A DNA stretch of 64,000 nt from Hymenobacter gummosus (GCF_003970915.1 NZ_RXOF01000005.1:186001-250000), one strand, 5' to 3'. Numbered from the stretch's first letter, positions 45,748-53,777 are shown. Translations and numbers: made by a program. The notes: generated by a model from the letters alone, not told the origin.

Positions 45748-46194
45748 TTATACTGACAAAGCTAGGGCACGCTGCACGGTTTCTATCCACTGCTCGTCCC
45801 GCGGGTCCACGATTATCGTGCGGAAGCCGTACTGCTCCCCTTCCAGGGCCACGCCCGGTGCGTCGTCCACCAGCACGTCGATGCCGAAGCTGGGCGGGTG
45901 CTTGGAGCAGCGCACCCGCGCCTCCCGCTCATGCCGCCGCTGGTTTACCACGCCGTCGAGCCGGACGCCGTGCAGCCAGAACAGGCGCCGGATGTAGCCC
46001 GCCGAACGGTACGAGGTGGTATATATCCATACCTGCCAGCCCTGCCGCTGGCAGTGGCGCAGTAGCTCGGCCGTGCCCTGGCGCAAGGGTTCAGGGCCGA
46101 GCAGCCGGGCCAGCCAGCCCAGGCGCGGCGCGTCCAGCGCGAAAGGGTGGCCGGCGCGGATGAGGGTGTTGTCGAGGTCGAAGGCGAGGCGCAC
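45748..46194 (-). CDS. HAD-superfamily hydrolase-like protein
   Basis: 148 aa, GTG start at 46194. The first motif FDLDNTLI (Asp6, Asp8) is the HAD nucleophile motif, followed by QVWIYTTSYRSAGYIRRLFW as motif II (Thr) and DVLVDDAPGVALEGEQYGF as motif IV-like region. It lacks a large cap, so it probably acts on a large or phosphoprotein-like substrate, or is a small-molecule phosphatase with a minimal cap. Substrate cannot be named. It lies 15 bp from the next gene on the same strand. Confidence 0.82.
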   Translation of the reverse strand: MRLAFDLDNTLIRAGHPFALDAPRLGWLARLLGPEPLRQGTAELLRHCQRQGWQVWIYTTSYRSAGYIRRLFWLHGVRLDGVVNQRRHEREARVRCSKHPPSFGIDVLVDDAPGVALEGEQYGFRTIIVDPRDEQWIETVQRALALSV

Positions 46195-46209
46195 GGCGGG
46201 TTGAGCAGG

Positions 46210-46707
46210 TTATTCGGGCCGCTCCGCTGCCAGCTCCTCCTCCGGCACCGGCGGCTCCAGCTCGTCGTACAGCGCCTGCAGCTGGGCCTGGCTGAAGCCG
46301 TCGGCGGTGCTCAAGGTGAGGCCGTGCTCGGCGTGAGCCAGCCGCAGCTCGTACACCGACCGCGAGGAAAGCAGGCTACCGGGCTTGCTCAGCTCACTCA
46401 CCAGCGTCTCGGCACGGGGCCACGCGAACTGCCGCCGCTTGAACAGCTGGTAGAACTCAATGGTGATGGTATCGGCGGTGAGCGTGATGCGCTGCGGGTG
46501 CCGCTCCTGCAGCAGGTACAGCAGCCCCAGCGCGGCAATGAGCAGCACCGGGCCGCCGTAGCCGATGAGGCTGGCCCAGATGCACAGCCCCGCGGCCAGC
46601 AGCAGCAACGGCAGCTCCCGGCGCCAGTGCCGGGCGTGGGTGCGCGGGTTTAACAGCTGCCAGGGCTGCTCGGCCGCGTCCTGAGTGTTGTTCGGAAGTA
46701 CTTTCAT
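46210..46707 (-). CDS. Membrane protein with YcxB-like layout
   Basis: 165 aa. Two adjacent hydrophobic helices (ELPLLLLAAGLCIWASLIGY and GGPVLLIAALGLLYLL) are followed by a PH-like beta-rich segment (RITLTADTITIEFYQLFKRR, SVYELRLAHAEHGLTLS) and an acidic tail. The layout matches many YcxB/bPH-type small membrane proteins. I cannot assign a function. Its stop is 15 bp from the HAD gene start and its start 16 bp from the GH3 stop, so the three genes look like one operon. Confidence 0.7.
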   Translation of the reverse strand: MKVLPNNTQDAAEQPWQLLNPRTHARHWRRELPLLLLAAGLCIWASLIGYGGPVLLIAALGLLYLLQERHPQRITLTADTITIEFYQLFKRRQFAWPRAETLVSELSKPGSLLSSRSVYELRLAHAEHGLTLSTADGFSQAQLQALYDELEPPVPEEELAAERPE

Positions 46708-46723
46708 CGGGGATGCAGGCAGA

Positions 46724-48220
46724 TTAACTGGCGCCGAGCAGCCCTTCAGCCAGCGCCCTATCGTTGCTCAGGCGCGGCACCTTGTTCTGCCCGCCCAGCT
46801 TGCCCTGGCTGCGCATGTAGCGCTGAAATGCCCCGGCCGGCAGCGCCGTGAGCAGCAGCGGGGCCAGGATATTGCCGCTGAGCAAGTCGTCGTAGTACAC
46901 GTTGCGGCGGCGCAGGCCCGCGTCGAGGGCGGCGGCAAAGGCGGCGGCATCCTGGGGCGGCCGGGCAAACTCCACCAGCCACTCGTGCCGCGAGGGTTCG
47001 GCGCCCGACTCGCTCACCCGCGGGGCCACGGTGAATTCGACCACCTCCGCCTCCGGAAACTGCTGCAGCACCTCGCGCAAGGTCTGCTCCACTTCTTCGC
47101 CGATGACATGCTCCCCGAAGGCCGACAGAAAGTGCTTGATGCGGCCCGTGACGACGACGCGGTGCGGGCGCAAACTCACGAAGCGCACGGTGTCGCCCAC
47201 GGAATAGCCCCAGAGCCCGGCGTTGGACGACACAACGAGGGCGTAGTTCTTATCCAGCTCCACCTCGGCCAGGGTAAGGCGCGGCGGGTTGGCCTCGAAA
47301 AACCGCTCGGCGGGGATAAACTCGTAGTAGATGCCCGCGTCGGCCAGCAAAAGCATCCCCGGATTGCCGGGCTCGTCCTGGAAAGCAAAAAAGCCCTCCG
47401 AGGCCGGAAACAGCTCCACCGTATCCACCGCCCGCCCGATGCTTTCCAGCAGCTTGCGCCGGTAGGGCTCGAAGTTGACGCCCCCGTACACGAACAGCTG
47501 AAACGCCGGAAACACCTCCCCTACCGGCCGGCCGGTGCGCGCGGTAACGCGGTCGAAGTACATCTGCACCCAGGGCGGAATGCCCGAAATCAAGGTCATG
47601 GGCTGGCCCAGCGTTTCGTCGACCACCCGGTCCAGCTTCTGCTCCCAGTCCTCGATGATGTTGGTCTGGTAGCTCGGCAGCTGGTTGCGGCGCAGGTAGG
47701 CCGGCACGTGGTGATTCGAGATGCCCGACAGCCGCCCCGTCTTGATGCCGCCAACTTCCTCCAGCTCCGGGCTTCCGGACAAAAACATCAGCTTGCCATC
47801 CAGAAACTGGGGCCGGCCGGAGTAATGCACGTAGTGCAGCAGCGCGTCCTTGGCCCCGTTGATGTGGTTGCCGATACTTGCTTGGGTAATTGGAATGTAC
47901 TTGGTGCCGGAAGTAGTACCGGAGGTTTTGGCCAAATACAGCGGCTTGCCGGGCCACAGCACGCTGCTTTCGCCCTGTTTGACCTGCTCGAAGTACGGGC
48001 TCAGGGCCTCGTAGTCGCGCACCGGCACGCGCTGCTGAAACTCCAGGGCGGTGCGCGCGCCGCCCAGGCCATGGTCGCGGCCGAAGGCGGTGGCGCGGCC
48101 CCGCTGCAGCAGCTCCTGCAGGATGCGCTGCTGAGCCAGCTCGGGCTGGCGCGCCCACTGCTGGTACTGGCGGACGGTGTAGGCGGCGAGCGGGCGGCTC
48201 AGTAAGGACTTCAGGCCCAT
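46724..48220 (-). CDS. GH3 family acyl-acid-amido synthetase-like protein
   Basis: 498 aa. GH3 proteins belong to the ANL superfamily and adenylate a carboxylic acid before joining it to an amine. The ATP-binding KTSGTTSGTKYIPIT, YGGVNFEPYR, YEFIPAERFF and VVVTGRIKHFLSAFGEHVIG segments are conserved. Bacterial GH3 proteins are shorter than those of plants and mostly uncharacterised; no auxin role is implied. N-terminal start MGLKSLLSRPLAAYTVRQYQ is typical for the Bacteroidota forms. Confidence 0.9.
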   Translation of the reverse strand: MGLKSLLSRPLAAYTVRQYQQWARQPELAQQRILQELLQRGRATAFGRDHGLGGARTALEFQQRVPVRDYEALSPYFEQVKQGESSVLWPGKPLYLAKTSGTTSGTKYIPITQASIGNHINGAKDALLHYVHYSGRPQFLDGKLMFLSGSPELEEVGGIKTGRLSGISNHHVPAYLRRNQLPSYQTNIIEDWEQKLDRVVDETLGQPMTLISGIPPWVQMYFDRVTARTGRPVGEVFPAFQLFVYGGVNFEPYRRKLLESIGRAVDTVELFPASEGFFAFQDEPGNPGMLLLADAGIYYEFIPAERFFEANPPRLTLAEVELDKNYALVVSSNAGLWGYSVGDTVRFVSLRPHRVVVTGRIKHFLSAFGEHVIGEEVEQTLREVLQQFPEAEVVEFTVAPRVSESGAEPSRHEWLVEFARPPQDAAAFAAALDAGLRRRNVYYDDLLSGNILAPLLLTALPAGAFQRYMRSQGKLGGQNKVPRLSNDRALAEGLLGAS

Positions 48221-48275
48221 TCGGGGAGGGGAAATGAGGGTAAGCGGGAATGAGGGCGGAGGGTAAAAGTAGCCT

Positions 48276-48824
48276 TTACCGGCTTACGCGCCGCCAGTCG
48301 CGGGGGTCGATGCGGGCGGTATCGACGGGCTGAACCCACTGCCACAGGCCCAGCACGGGCGTGAGCTGTACCACGCGCTTTACAGGATTACCCCACTTAT
48401 CAGTGCCTTGCTGCACGGCCACCCGCCCCCAGGCGGCGTCGGGCTGCCGCAGCACCCGCTCATCCGTCCACCGCGGCTCTAGCGGAAACGGCGCCATGCC
48501 CACCGCCCAGGGCCCAGCAAACAGCAGCACCGACATCAGCAGCAGCAACACCCCCACCAGCCCAATGCGCAACAGGTCTATCCACCAGGAGTTGCCGCGG
48601 ATCCACACGTTCACGTGCAGGCTCAGCGCCAGCGGCATCAGCCAGCTCAGTCCGGCCAGCAGCAGGTGAATAGCAAGCTTCAGCCCGATGCTGGTGGCCT
48701 CCAGCGGCGAAATGCTGACGAGTATGACCAGCAGCCACAGCCCCCAGACGGACCAGCCCAGCAGCAGGCACCAGCGGCGAAGCCGGGAGCCATCGGCGGC
48801 CTTGCGAATCGCGGCGGCTATCAT
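48276..48824 (-). CDS. Predicted membrane protein of unknown function
   Basis: 182 aa from the ATG at 48824. About three hydrophobic helices (CLLLGWSVWGLWLLVILVSI; LKLAIHLLLAGLSWLMPLAL; LLRIGLVGVLLLLMSVLLFA) and a C-terminal soluble domain with TDKWGNPVKRVVQLTPVLGL. No family recognised. It lies 55 bp after the GH3 start on the same strand, across a purine-rich GAGGG-type spacer (48226-48268) that resembles a one-sided low-complexity repeat. Confidence 0.65.
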   Translation of the reverse strand: MIAAAIRKAADGSRLRRWCLLLGWSVWGLWLLVILVSISPLEATSIGLKLAIHLLLAGLSWLMPLALSLHVNVWIRGNSWWIDLLRIGLVGVLLLLMSVLLFAGPWAVGMAPFPLEPRWTDERVLRQPDAAWGRVAVQQGTDKWGNPVKRVVQLTPVLGLWQWVQPVDTARIDPRDWRRVSR

Positions 48825-48942
48825 AATCTGCGAAGCTTGACTATACTGCGCCGCCAAGTTCGGCAAACCCACCCGCGTTTTCAACGGGATGTACTGCCGA
48901 GCTGGCTCAACGCTCAACCTTACTTCCAAACCAACTACTTCC

Positions 48943-49371
48943 ATGATCAACCAACGTGGCAATGCCGTCTGGAACGGCGACATCAAAGGCAGCGGCGAAA
49001 TCACGACCCAGAGCGGCGTGGTGAAGGCGCCGTATTCCGTCGGGGCGCGCTTCGAGGGCCAGAAAGGCACCAACCCCGAGGAGCTGATCGGGGCGGCCCA
49101 CGCCGGCTGCTACACCATGTTCCTGACCAGCATCCTGACCAAGGACGGCAAGCAGGTCAAGCAGATCCGCACCGAGTCGAAAGTCTCGCTCGATACCTCC
49201 GGCGACGTGCCGAAAGTGACCAAGATCAGCCTGACTACCGAGGGCGAGGTAGAGGGCCTGTCGCAGGAAGAGTTTCAGCAGTACGCCGAAAAAGCCAAGG
49301 AAAACTGCCCGATTTCGGTGCTGCTGAAGGCCGTGCCCGAAATGGAGCTGGCCTCGGCCACGCTGAAGTAG
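48943..49371 (+). CDS. OsmC family peroxiredoxin-like protein
   Basis: 142 aa. The OsmC fold reduces organic hydroperoxides through two cysteines: Cys56 in NPEELIGAAHAGCYTMF and Cys122 in ENCPISVLLKAVPE are both present, with the catalytic Arg in the YSVGARFEG segment (Arg36). N-terminal AVWNGDIKGSGEITT is typical of OsmC rather than Ohr. Cytoplasmic. It probably shares no operon with the next gene, since a strong inverted repeat follows at 49376. Confidence 0.92.
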   Translation: MINQRGNAVWNGDIKGSGEITTQSGVVKAPYSVGARFEGQKGTNPEELIGAAHAGCYTMFLTSILTKDGKQVKQIRTESKVSLDTSGDVPKVTKISLTTEGEVEGLSQEEFQQYAEKAKENCPISVLLKAVPEMELASATLK

Positions 49372-49375
49372 CCCG

Positions 49376-49471
49376 TTCGTTTTCCGTTGCTCGTTTCGCG
49401 TTTTCCAGCTTGTGGCGTAACCAGTTACCCGGCCTGAGCCGAACAACGCGAAACGAGCAACAAAAAACGAA
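49376..49471. repeat. Inverted repeat with GTTnnnC heptamer arms, downstream of OsmC
   Basis: Arms at 49376-49402 and 49445-49471 are inverted copies with about two mismatches over 27 bp. The left arm reads GTTTTCC, GTTGCTC, GTTTCGC, GTTTTCC in direct heptamers. It begins 5 bp after the OsmC stop and ends beside the -7 element of the next gene. Confidence 0.85.
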
Positions 49472-49472
49472 T

Positions 49473-49480
49473 TAGCTTTG
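49473..49480 (+). promoter_or_regulatory. Candidate -7 element giving a near-leaderless mRNA
   Basis: TAGCTTTG, identical to the element of the Nudix gene, lies only 6 bp before the ATG at 49487. If used, transcription would start within a few bases of the ATG. No -33 match is visible because the repeat arm is directly upstream. Confidence 0.4.
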
Positions 49481-49486
49481 CCGCCT

Positions 49487-49981
49487 ATGCCCTCCTCGTA
49501 TACCCGCATCGGACTGCAGCCCGCCAACACCTCCCGCGTCCCCTTCTTCGGGCAGCTGGTGTTTGGCCTGGTGGCCGTAGCCTACCCCCTGCTTTCCATC
49601 CTCGGCGACCCGAACCGCACGCCCGGCGTGCTGCGCTACCTCGACTGGATGTTCCTGAGCCTGGCCGTGCTCTACATATTGTACGTGCTGGTGCAGAACT
49701 CCCCCCTACTCGGCACCCAGACGTACTTGGAAATCACTCCCTCCTACCTGGTGCACAAGGGCGGCCTGTTCGTGGGCAAGCAGCCCTTCGAGGCCCGCGA
49801 GATGCGCGGCCTGCTGCTGGAGCCCAAGCACCTGCTGCTGCGCATGCAGGACGGCACCAGCTACTCACTGAACCTGCGCCAGGTGCGCCGCCGCCGCCGC
49901 CAGCAGCTGCGCACTATGCTCCAGGACTTCGCTAAGCACAACAACCTGGCCTTCGAGGAACGCACCACCACGGAGCTGTAA
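49487..49981 (+). CDS. Small membrane protein of unknown function
   Basis: 164 aa from the ATG at 49487 (an in-frame TTG three codons earlier would overlap the -7 element). Two hydrophobic helices (PFFGQLVFGLVAVAYPLLSI and YLDWMFLSLAVLYILYVLVQ) precede a beta-rich domain (TYLEITPSYLVHKGGLFVGK, PFEAREMRGLLLEPKHLLLR) ending in a basic stretch RRRRRQQLR. The layout is like that of the YcxB/bPH-like protein at 46210. Function unknown. Confidence 0.72.
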   Translation: MPSSYTRIGLQPANTSRVPFFGQLVFGLVAVAYPLLSILGDPNRTPGVLRYLDWMFLSLAVLYILYVLVQNSPLLGTQTYLEITPSYLVHKGGLFVGKQPFEAREMRGLLLEPKHLLLRMQDGTSYSLNLRQVRRRRRQQLRTMLQDFAKHNNLAFEERTTTEL

Positions 49982-49983
49982 GG

Positions 49984-50130
49984 TTTAGTGCTTGGTGCGC
50001 AGTGCCTAGTGCTTAGAAGCTGTGCCGATACCCAAGTGAAAGCGGAGAGTTTTGCAACGTCCAACGAGTTGTTGGCCTGCAAAGCTCTCCGCTTTTTCTA
50101 AGCACCAGGCACTACGCACCGAGCACTAAA
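49984..50130. repeat. 147-bp nested palindrome with NNAGTGC-type heptamer arms
   Basis: Outer arms 49984-50018 and 50096-50130 are inverted copies with few mismatches. The left arm is made of heptamers TTAGTGC, TTGGTGC, GCAGTGC, CTAGTGC. Inside is a second inverted pair (50038-50056 with 50078-50095, containing AGCGGAGAG) with a T-rich end, and innermost CCAAC/GTTGG. The whole gap between the convergent membrane-protein gene and dnaA is this structure. Confidence 0.9.
50038..50099. terminator. Terminator core inside the nested palindrome before dnaA's end
   Basis: GAAAGCGGAGAGTTTTGCA pairs with TGCAAAGCTCTCCGCTTT and is followed by TTC; suits both convergent transcripts. Confidence 0.75.
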
Positions 50131-50134
50131 AACT

Positions 50135-51748
50135 CTACTTCCCGCCCGTAAACTTCTTGCGCAGCTCCTGAATGGTGGTGCGGAAGGTTTTGTCGGAGTC
50201 GATGAGGTCCGACACCGTCTGCACCGAGTGAATGACGGTGCTGTGGTCGCGGCCGCCGAAGTGGTAGCCGATGCTCTTGAGCGAGTGGTTGGTGTGCTCC
50301 TTGGCGAAGTACATGGCCACCTGCCGGGCCGTCACCACCTCTTTTTTGCGGGTTTTGGCCTTGAGCAGATCCACCGGGATGCCGAAGTGCTCGGCCACGG
50401 TTTTCTGGATGAAGTCCAGGTTCACCTCCGCCTCCACGTCCTCGATGATGTGGCGCAGCGCCTGCTTGGCCATTTCCAGGTCGATTTCGCGGCGCGTCAA
50501 GGAGGACTGCGCAATCAGCGAAATCAGCACCCCTTCCAGCTCGCGCACGTTCGTCTCGACGGAATACGCGAGGTACTCCACCACCTGCGGCGGAATGTCG
50601 ATGCCGTCGGCCTGCATCTTGTTCTGGATGATGGCCACCCGCGTTTCAAAGTCCGGGCTCTGCAAGTCGGCCGTGAGGCCCCACTTGAAGCGGCTCAGCA
50701 GGCGCTCCTCGAAGCCCTTCAGCTCCCGCGGCGGCACGTCGGAGGTCATGATAACCTGTTTGCCGGCTTGGTGCAGGTGGTTGAAGATGTGGAAGAACAT
50801 TTCCTGCGTCCGGTCCTTGCCGGCCAGAAACTGCACGTCGTCCAGAATCAGAATGTCGACCAGCAGGTAGAAGTTACCGAAATCCTGCACCGAGTTGCTG
50901 CGCAGGCTCTCAATGAACTGGTTGGTGAACTTCTCCGCCGACACGTACAGCACGAACTTGCCCGGGGCGTGCTCCTTGATGTGGTTGCCGATGGCCTGCA
51001 CCAGGTGCGTCTTGCCCAGCCCCACCCCGCCGTAAATCATCAGCGGGTTGAAGGAAGTGGTGCCCGGCTTGGCGGCCACGGCCCAGCCGGCCGAGCGGGC
51101 CAGGCGGTTGCAGGAGCCCTCGATGTAGTTGGTGAACGAGTAGTTCTGGTTGAGCTGCGAGTCGAGGTAGCTGCGGTCCGTCACCGAGCGCACCTCAAAG
51201 GGGTTGCGCAGCGGCGCGGGAGCCGGCGCTACGGCAGCAGCGGCCGGCGCGGCCTGGGCCGCGGGCTGCCGCTTGGGGTACGGGTTACCGGTCTGCCCCC
51301 CGGGCGTGTAGGTGGGGCCGTTCGGGTTGTAGGGAAAGTTGGCGGGCGGCTGGTTGCCGGCTGCCGGGCCGGGCTGCTGGGGCGCCATGGGGCGCACCTG
51401 GGCGGCGGTGGGCGTGTTGGCGGGGGCGCGGTTGGGGGCGCCGCCGCGGGTGGCGGGCAGGTTCACGGTGCGCGGCCGGGCCTGCTCGTTGCCCTGGTCC
51501 ACCACGATGGAGTATTCCAACTGCCCCTCGGGGCCCAGCTCCTGCACAATGGCCTTCTTGAGCACGTCCACGTAGTGCTCCTCCAGCCACTCGTAGAAAA
51601 ACTGGCTGGGTACCTGGATGATGAGCAGGTTGCGCTGCAAGGCCACCGGCACAATGGGCTCAAACCACGTGCGGAAGCTCTGCTCCCCCACGCTTCCGCG
51701 GATAACGCGCAAGCAGTTAGCCCAGACTGTACGGCAATCCTTCTGCAT
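50135..51748 (-). CDS. dnaA: Chromosomal replication initiator protein DnaA
   Basis: 537 aa. Domain I (1 to about 85), then a Pro/Ala/Gln-rich linker (about 90-185, APNRAPANTPTAAQVRP and APAAAAVAPAPAPLRN) that is longer than in E. coli, then the AAA+ core with Walker A YGGVGLGKTHLVQA and Walker B ILILDDVQFLAG, and domain IV with the DNA-box signature GGRDHSTVIHSV. It melts the origin and loads the helicase. dnaN and recF are not adjacent, so this is not the classical dnaA cluster. No clear set of DnaA boxes lies in the flanking gaps. Confidence 0.97.
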   Translation of the reverse strand: MQKDCRTVWANCLRVIRGSVGEQSFRTWFEPIVPVALQRNLLIIQVPSQFFYEWLEEHYVDVLKKAIVQELGPEGQLEYSIVVDQGNEQARPRTVNLPATRGGAPNRAPANTPTAAQVRPMAPQQPGPAAGNQPPANFPYNPNGPTYTPGGQTGNPYPKRQPAAQAAPAAAAVAPAPAPLRNPFEVRSVTDRSYLDSQLNQNYSFTNYIEGSCNRLARSAGWAVAAKPGTTSFNPLMIYGGVGLGKTHLVQAIGNHIKEHAPGKFVLYVSAEKFTNQFIESLRSNSVQDFGNFYLLVDILILDDVQFLAGKDRTQEMFFHIFNHLHQAGKQVIMTSDVPPRELKGFEERLLSRFKWGLTADLQSPDFETRVAIIQNKMQADGIDIPPQVVEYLAYSVETNVRELEGVLISLIAQSSLTRREIDLEMAKQALRHIIEDVEAEVNLDFIQKTVAEHFGIPVDLLKAKTRKKEVVTARQVAMYFAKEHTNHSLKSIGYHFGGRDHSTVIHSVQTVSDLIDSDKTFRTTIQELRKKFTGGK

Positions 51749-51786
51749 TAAACCAGGCTGCGCAAGCGGTGTGTGGGGAGGACGAG

Positions 51787-51828
51787 CAAACCCGCCCGAA
51801 ACCCGGTTTTAAGACCCGGTTTCGGCTA
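51787..51828. other. Imperfect hairpin in the dnaA upstream gap
   Basis: CCGAAACC and GGTTTCGG (with one internal mismatch and an inner GGT/ACC) form a hairpin between the end of the metallophosphatase gene and dnaA. It may terminate the former. A single DnaA-box-like TGTGGAAAA at 51843-51851 lies next to it. Confidence 0.5.
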
Positions 51829-51878
51829 GGGGGAGACAAAAATGTGGAAAAGTCGGCAGAGCGCCAAACCAAATTCCG

Positions 51879-52817
51879 CTAGCTCAGCGCTGATGCGTTG
51901 ATACTCAGCGCTTCAGCTGCGGCCACAGATTTTCTCCCCGAAGCCCGGTCGAAGCGGTAATCGATGCGGCCCAGCTTGATGCCCGACCAGCCCACCTGGT
52001 TCACCAGCGTCTGGTGGCCCTGCGGCCCTTTCACCACCGTGGGCGCGTCGAGGAAGGTGTGGCTGTGGCCGCCAATGATGAGGTCGAGACCGGGCACGGC
52101 GGCGGCCAGCTTCAGGTCGTCGATTTTGGCCGAGTCGTACTTATAGCCCAGGTGCGAGAGGCAGATGACCAGGTCGCACTTTTCCACCGTGCGCAGGTGC
52201 TGGGCCTGCTCTTTGGCCACGGCCACCGGGTCGAGGTACTTGGTGGCGCCGTAGTTCTTGTCCGAAATCAGCCCGGCCATTTCGATGCCCACCCCGAACA
52301 CGCCCACGCGCACGCCCTGCTTCACAAACACCTTGTAGGGCTGGAAGCGCCCCTTGAGCGGGGTCTGGGCGAAGTCGTAGTTGGCAATCAGGAAGGGAAA
52401 CTGGGCGTGGGGCAGCTGCTTTTCCAGCCCCTGCAGGCCGTTATCGAAGTCGTGGTTGCCCAGGGTGGCCGCGTCGTACTGCATCTGGCTCATGAGCTTG
52501 TATTCCAGCTCCCCACCGAAGAAGTTGAAGTAGGGCGTGCCCTGCCAGATGTCGCCCGCGTCGAGCAGGAGCACGTTGGGCTGCTCCCGCCGGATGCGGG
52601 CAATCAGCGCCGCCCGCCGGGCCATGCCGCCCTGGTCGGCCCACTGCGCCGAGCCCACCGGAAACGGGTCGATGCGGGAGTGCATGTCGTTGGTGTGCAG
52701 GATGGTCAGGTGCACGGGCGCGGCCGCGGCGGCCGCCGAGCTAATCAGCCCCGGCCCCACCAGGCTCAGGCCAGCGGCACCCAGAGCGGAAGTTTTAAGA
52801 AAGTCGCGACGTAGCAT
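51879..52817 (-). CDS. 5'-nucleotidase-type metallophosphatase, catalytic part only
   Basis: 312 aa. A Tat-type signal (RRDFLKTSALGAAGLSLVGP) targets it to the periplasm. The two-metal site is complete: ILHTNDMHSR, LLLDAGDIWQG, TLGNHDFDNG, CLSHLGYKYD and IIGGHSHTFL. It should release phosphate from nucleotides or related esters. The usual C-terminal substrate-binding domain of 5'-nucleotidases is missing here and is supplied by the neighbouring gene at 52961, 143 bp upstream on the same strand, so the pair acts as a divided enzyme. Confidence 0.9.
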   Translation of the reverse strand: MLRRDFLKTSALGAAGLSLVGPGLISSAAAAAAPVHLTILHTNDMHSRIDPFPVGSAQWADQGGMARRAALIARIRREQPNVLLLDAGDIWQGTPYFNFFGGELEYKLMSQMQYDAATLGNHDFDNGLQGLEKQLPHAQFPFLIANYDFAQTPLKGRFQPYKVFVKQGVRVGVFGVGIEMAGLISDKNYGATKYLDPVAVAKEQAQHLRTVEKCDLVICLSHLGYKYDSAKIDDLKLAAAVPGLDLIIGGHSHTFLDAPTVVKGPQGHQTLVNQVGWSGIKLGRIDYRFDRASGRKSVAAAEALSINASALS

Positions 52818-52834
52818 GTCTCTGTTAATGCGCG

Positions 52835-52962
52835 GGAATGTGAAAAATGTGATTAATGTGCTGATCGGTCAGGCGGTAGATGCGGCGAGAGGAGCAACGA
52901 TGTTGACGTTGTTGGGCTCATTTCTCACATTCTCCCACATTCCGTCACATTTCCCACATTCT
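52835..52962. repeat. Inverted repeat with AATGTGA nonamer arms, between the two 5'-nucleotidase genes
   Basis: The left arm (52835-52860) reads GGAATGTGA, AAAATGTGA, TTAATGTG. The right arm (52936-52962) read on the minus strand is AGAATGTGGGAAATGTGACG and so on, its degenerate copy. An additional TCTCACATT copy lies at 52923-52931. The hairpin sits between two genes expected to work together. Confidence 0.8.
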
Positions 52963-53713
52963 AAAACTTGACTCGGCCTTCGGCCTGGGCTTCCACCGGG
53001 CGGCCCTCCTTGGTGAGCTGGCGGATGTGGTCCTGAAAGACGGTGCGCAGCAGCACGTTGGTGTGGCGCGGGGCCAGCGGGCGGAAAAACTCCAGCTTGT
53101 CGCCGCCGCCGGCCAGGTAGTCGCTGATGGCAATGGTGTAGGTGCGGTCCTTCTCGGGGTCGAACAGCTCCTTGCCGATGCGGATGTCGACGGGCTTGCC
53201 CTCGGGCGTGGCGGTGTAGGTGGCGCCGGAAATGGCCATGTGGATGGGCGCGGCGTAGTTGAACAGCTGCTGCACCACCGAGGCGGGGGCGTCGAGCACC
53301 ACCAGCTCGTTCTCGAAGGGCATCAGCTCAAACACCGAACCGATGGTGATATTGCCGGCGGGCAGCTCGGCGCGCAGCCCGCCGTTGGTCATCACGCCCA
53401 GGTCGATGGGCTGGCCCAGCTCCCGGGCGGCCCGCTCGCGCTGCACGTCGCCGGCGAAGTTGGCCAGCGGCGACTCGCCCGGATTCTTGCGGATGGCCAC
53501 CGGCGCCCGGCCGATAACTTCATCCATCTGCTGCTTGACTTTCAGGCGGTACGGGGCCACCACGGCTTCCACCTGGGGGTCGGCGGGCTGCTCGGCCCCG
53601 ACGAGGTGGGCCGTGTCGGTCAGCTGGGCTTTGGGCTGGTAGCCACCGCGCTGGCAGGCCGTGGCGGCCAGCAGCAGAACCAGCACGGCGGATCGGAAGG
53701 GAAAAGCGGACAT
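52961..53713 (-). CDS. 5'-nucleotidase C-terminal-domain lipoprotein
   Basis: 250 aa from the ATG at 53713. Signal peptide with lipobox LLAATAC (Cys20). The body is the 5_nucleotid_C fold: NFAGDVQRERAARELGQPID, GVMTNGGLRAELPAGNITIG, VFELMPFENELVVLDAPASV, AISDYLAGGGDKLEFF. In fused enzymes this domain binds the nucleoside base. Here it is a separate lipoprotein, probably held to a membrane facing the periplasm, with the Tat-exported catalytic partner encoded downstream. The stop overlaps the right arm of the inverted repeat by 2 bp. Confidence 0.88.
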   Translation of the reverse strand: MSAFPFRSAVLVLLLAATACQRGGYQPKAQLTDTAHLVGAEQPADPQVEAVVAPYRLKVKQQMDEVIGRAPVAIRKNPGESPLANFAGDVQRERAARELGQPIDLGVMTNGGLRAELPAGNITIGSVFELMPFENELVVLDAPASVVQQLFNYAAPIHMAISGATYTATPEGKPVDIRIGKELFDPEKDRTYTIAISDYLAGGGDKLEFFRPLAPRHTNVLLRTVFQDHIRQLTKEGRPVEAQAEGRVKF

Positions 53714-53777
53714 GAATACTACGGGGAACTGCAAAGCGCAAAGATACGCCAGGCCCCGGCTGGTTCCCCGGTCGGGC

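Noticed and set aside
46724-48220. Auxin-related function for the GH3 protein
   Set aside because: GH3 names come from plants; the bacterial homologue gives only the adenylation fold.
51749-51878. Possible oriC beside dnaA
   Set aside because: Only one DnaA-box-like TGTGGAAAA, no cluster and no AT-rich unwinding region. A GC-skew plot of the whole chromosome would be decisive.
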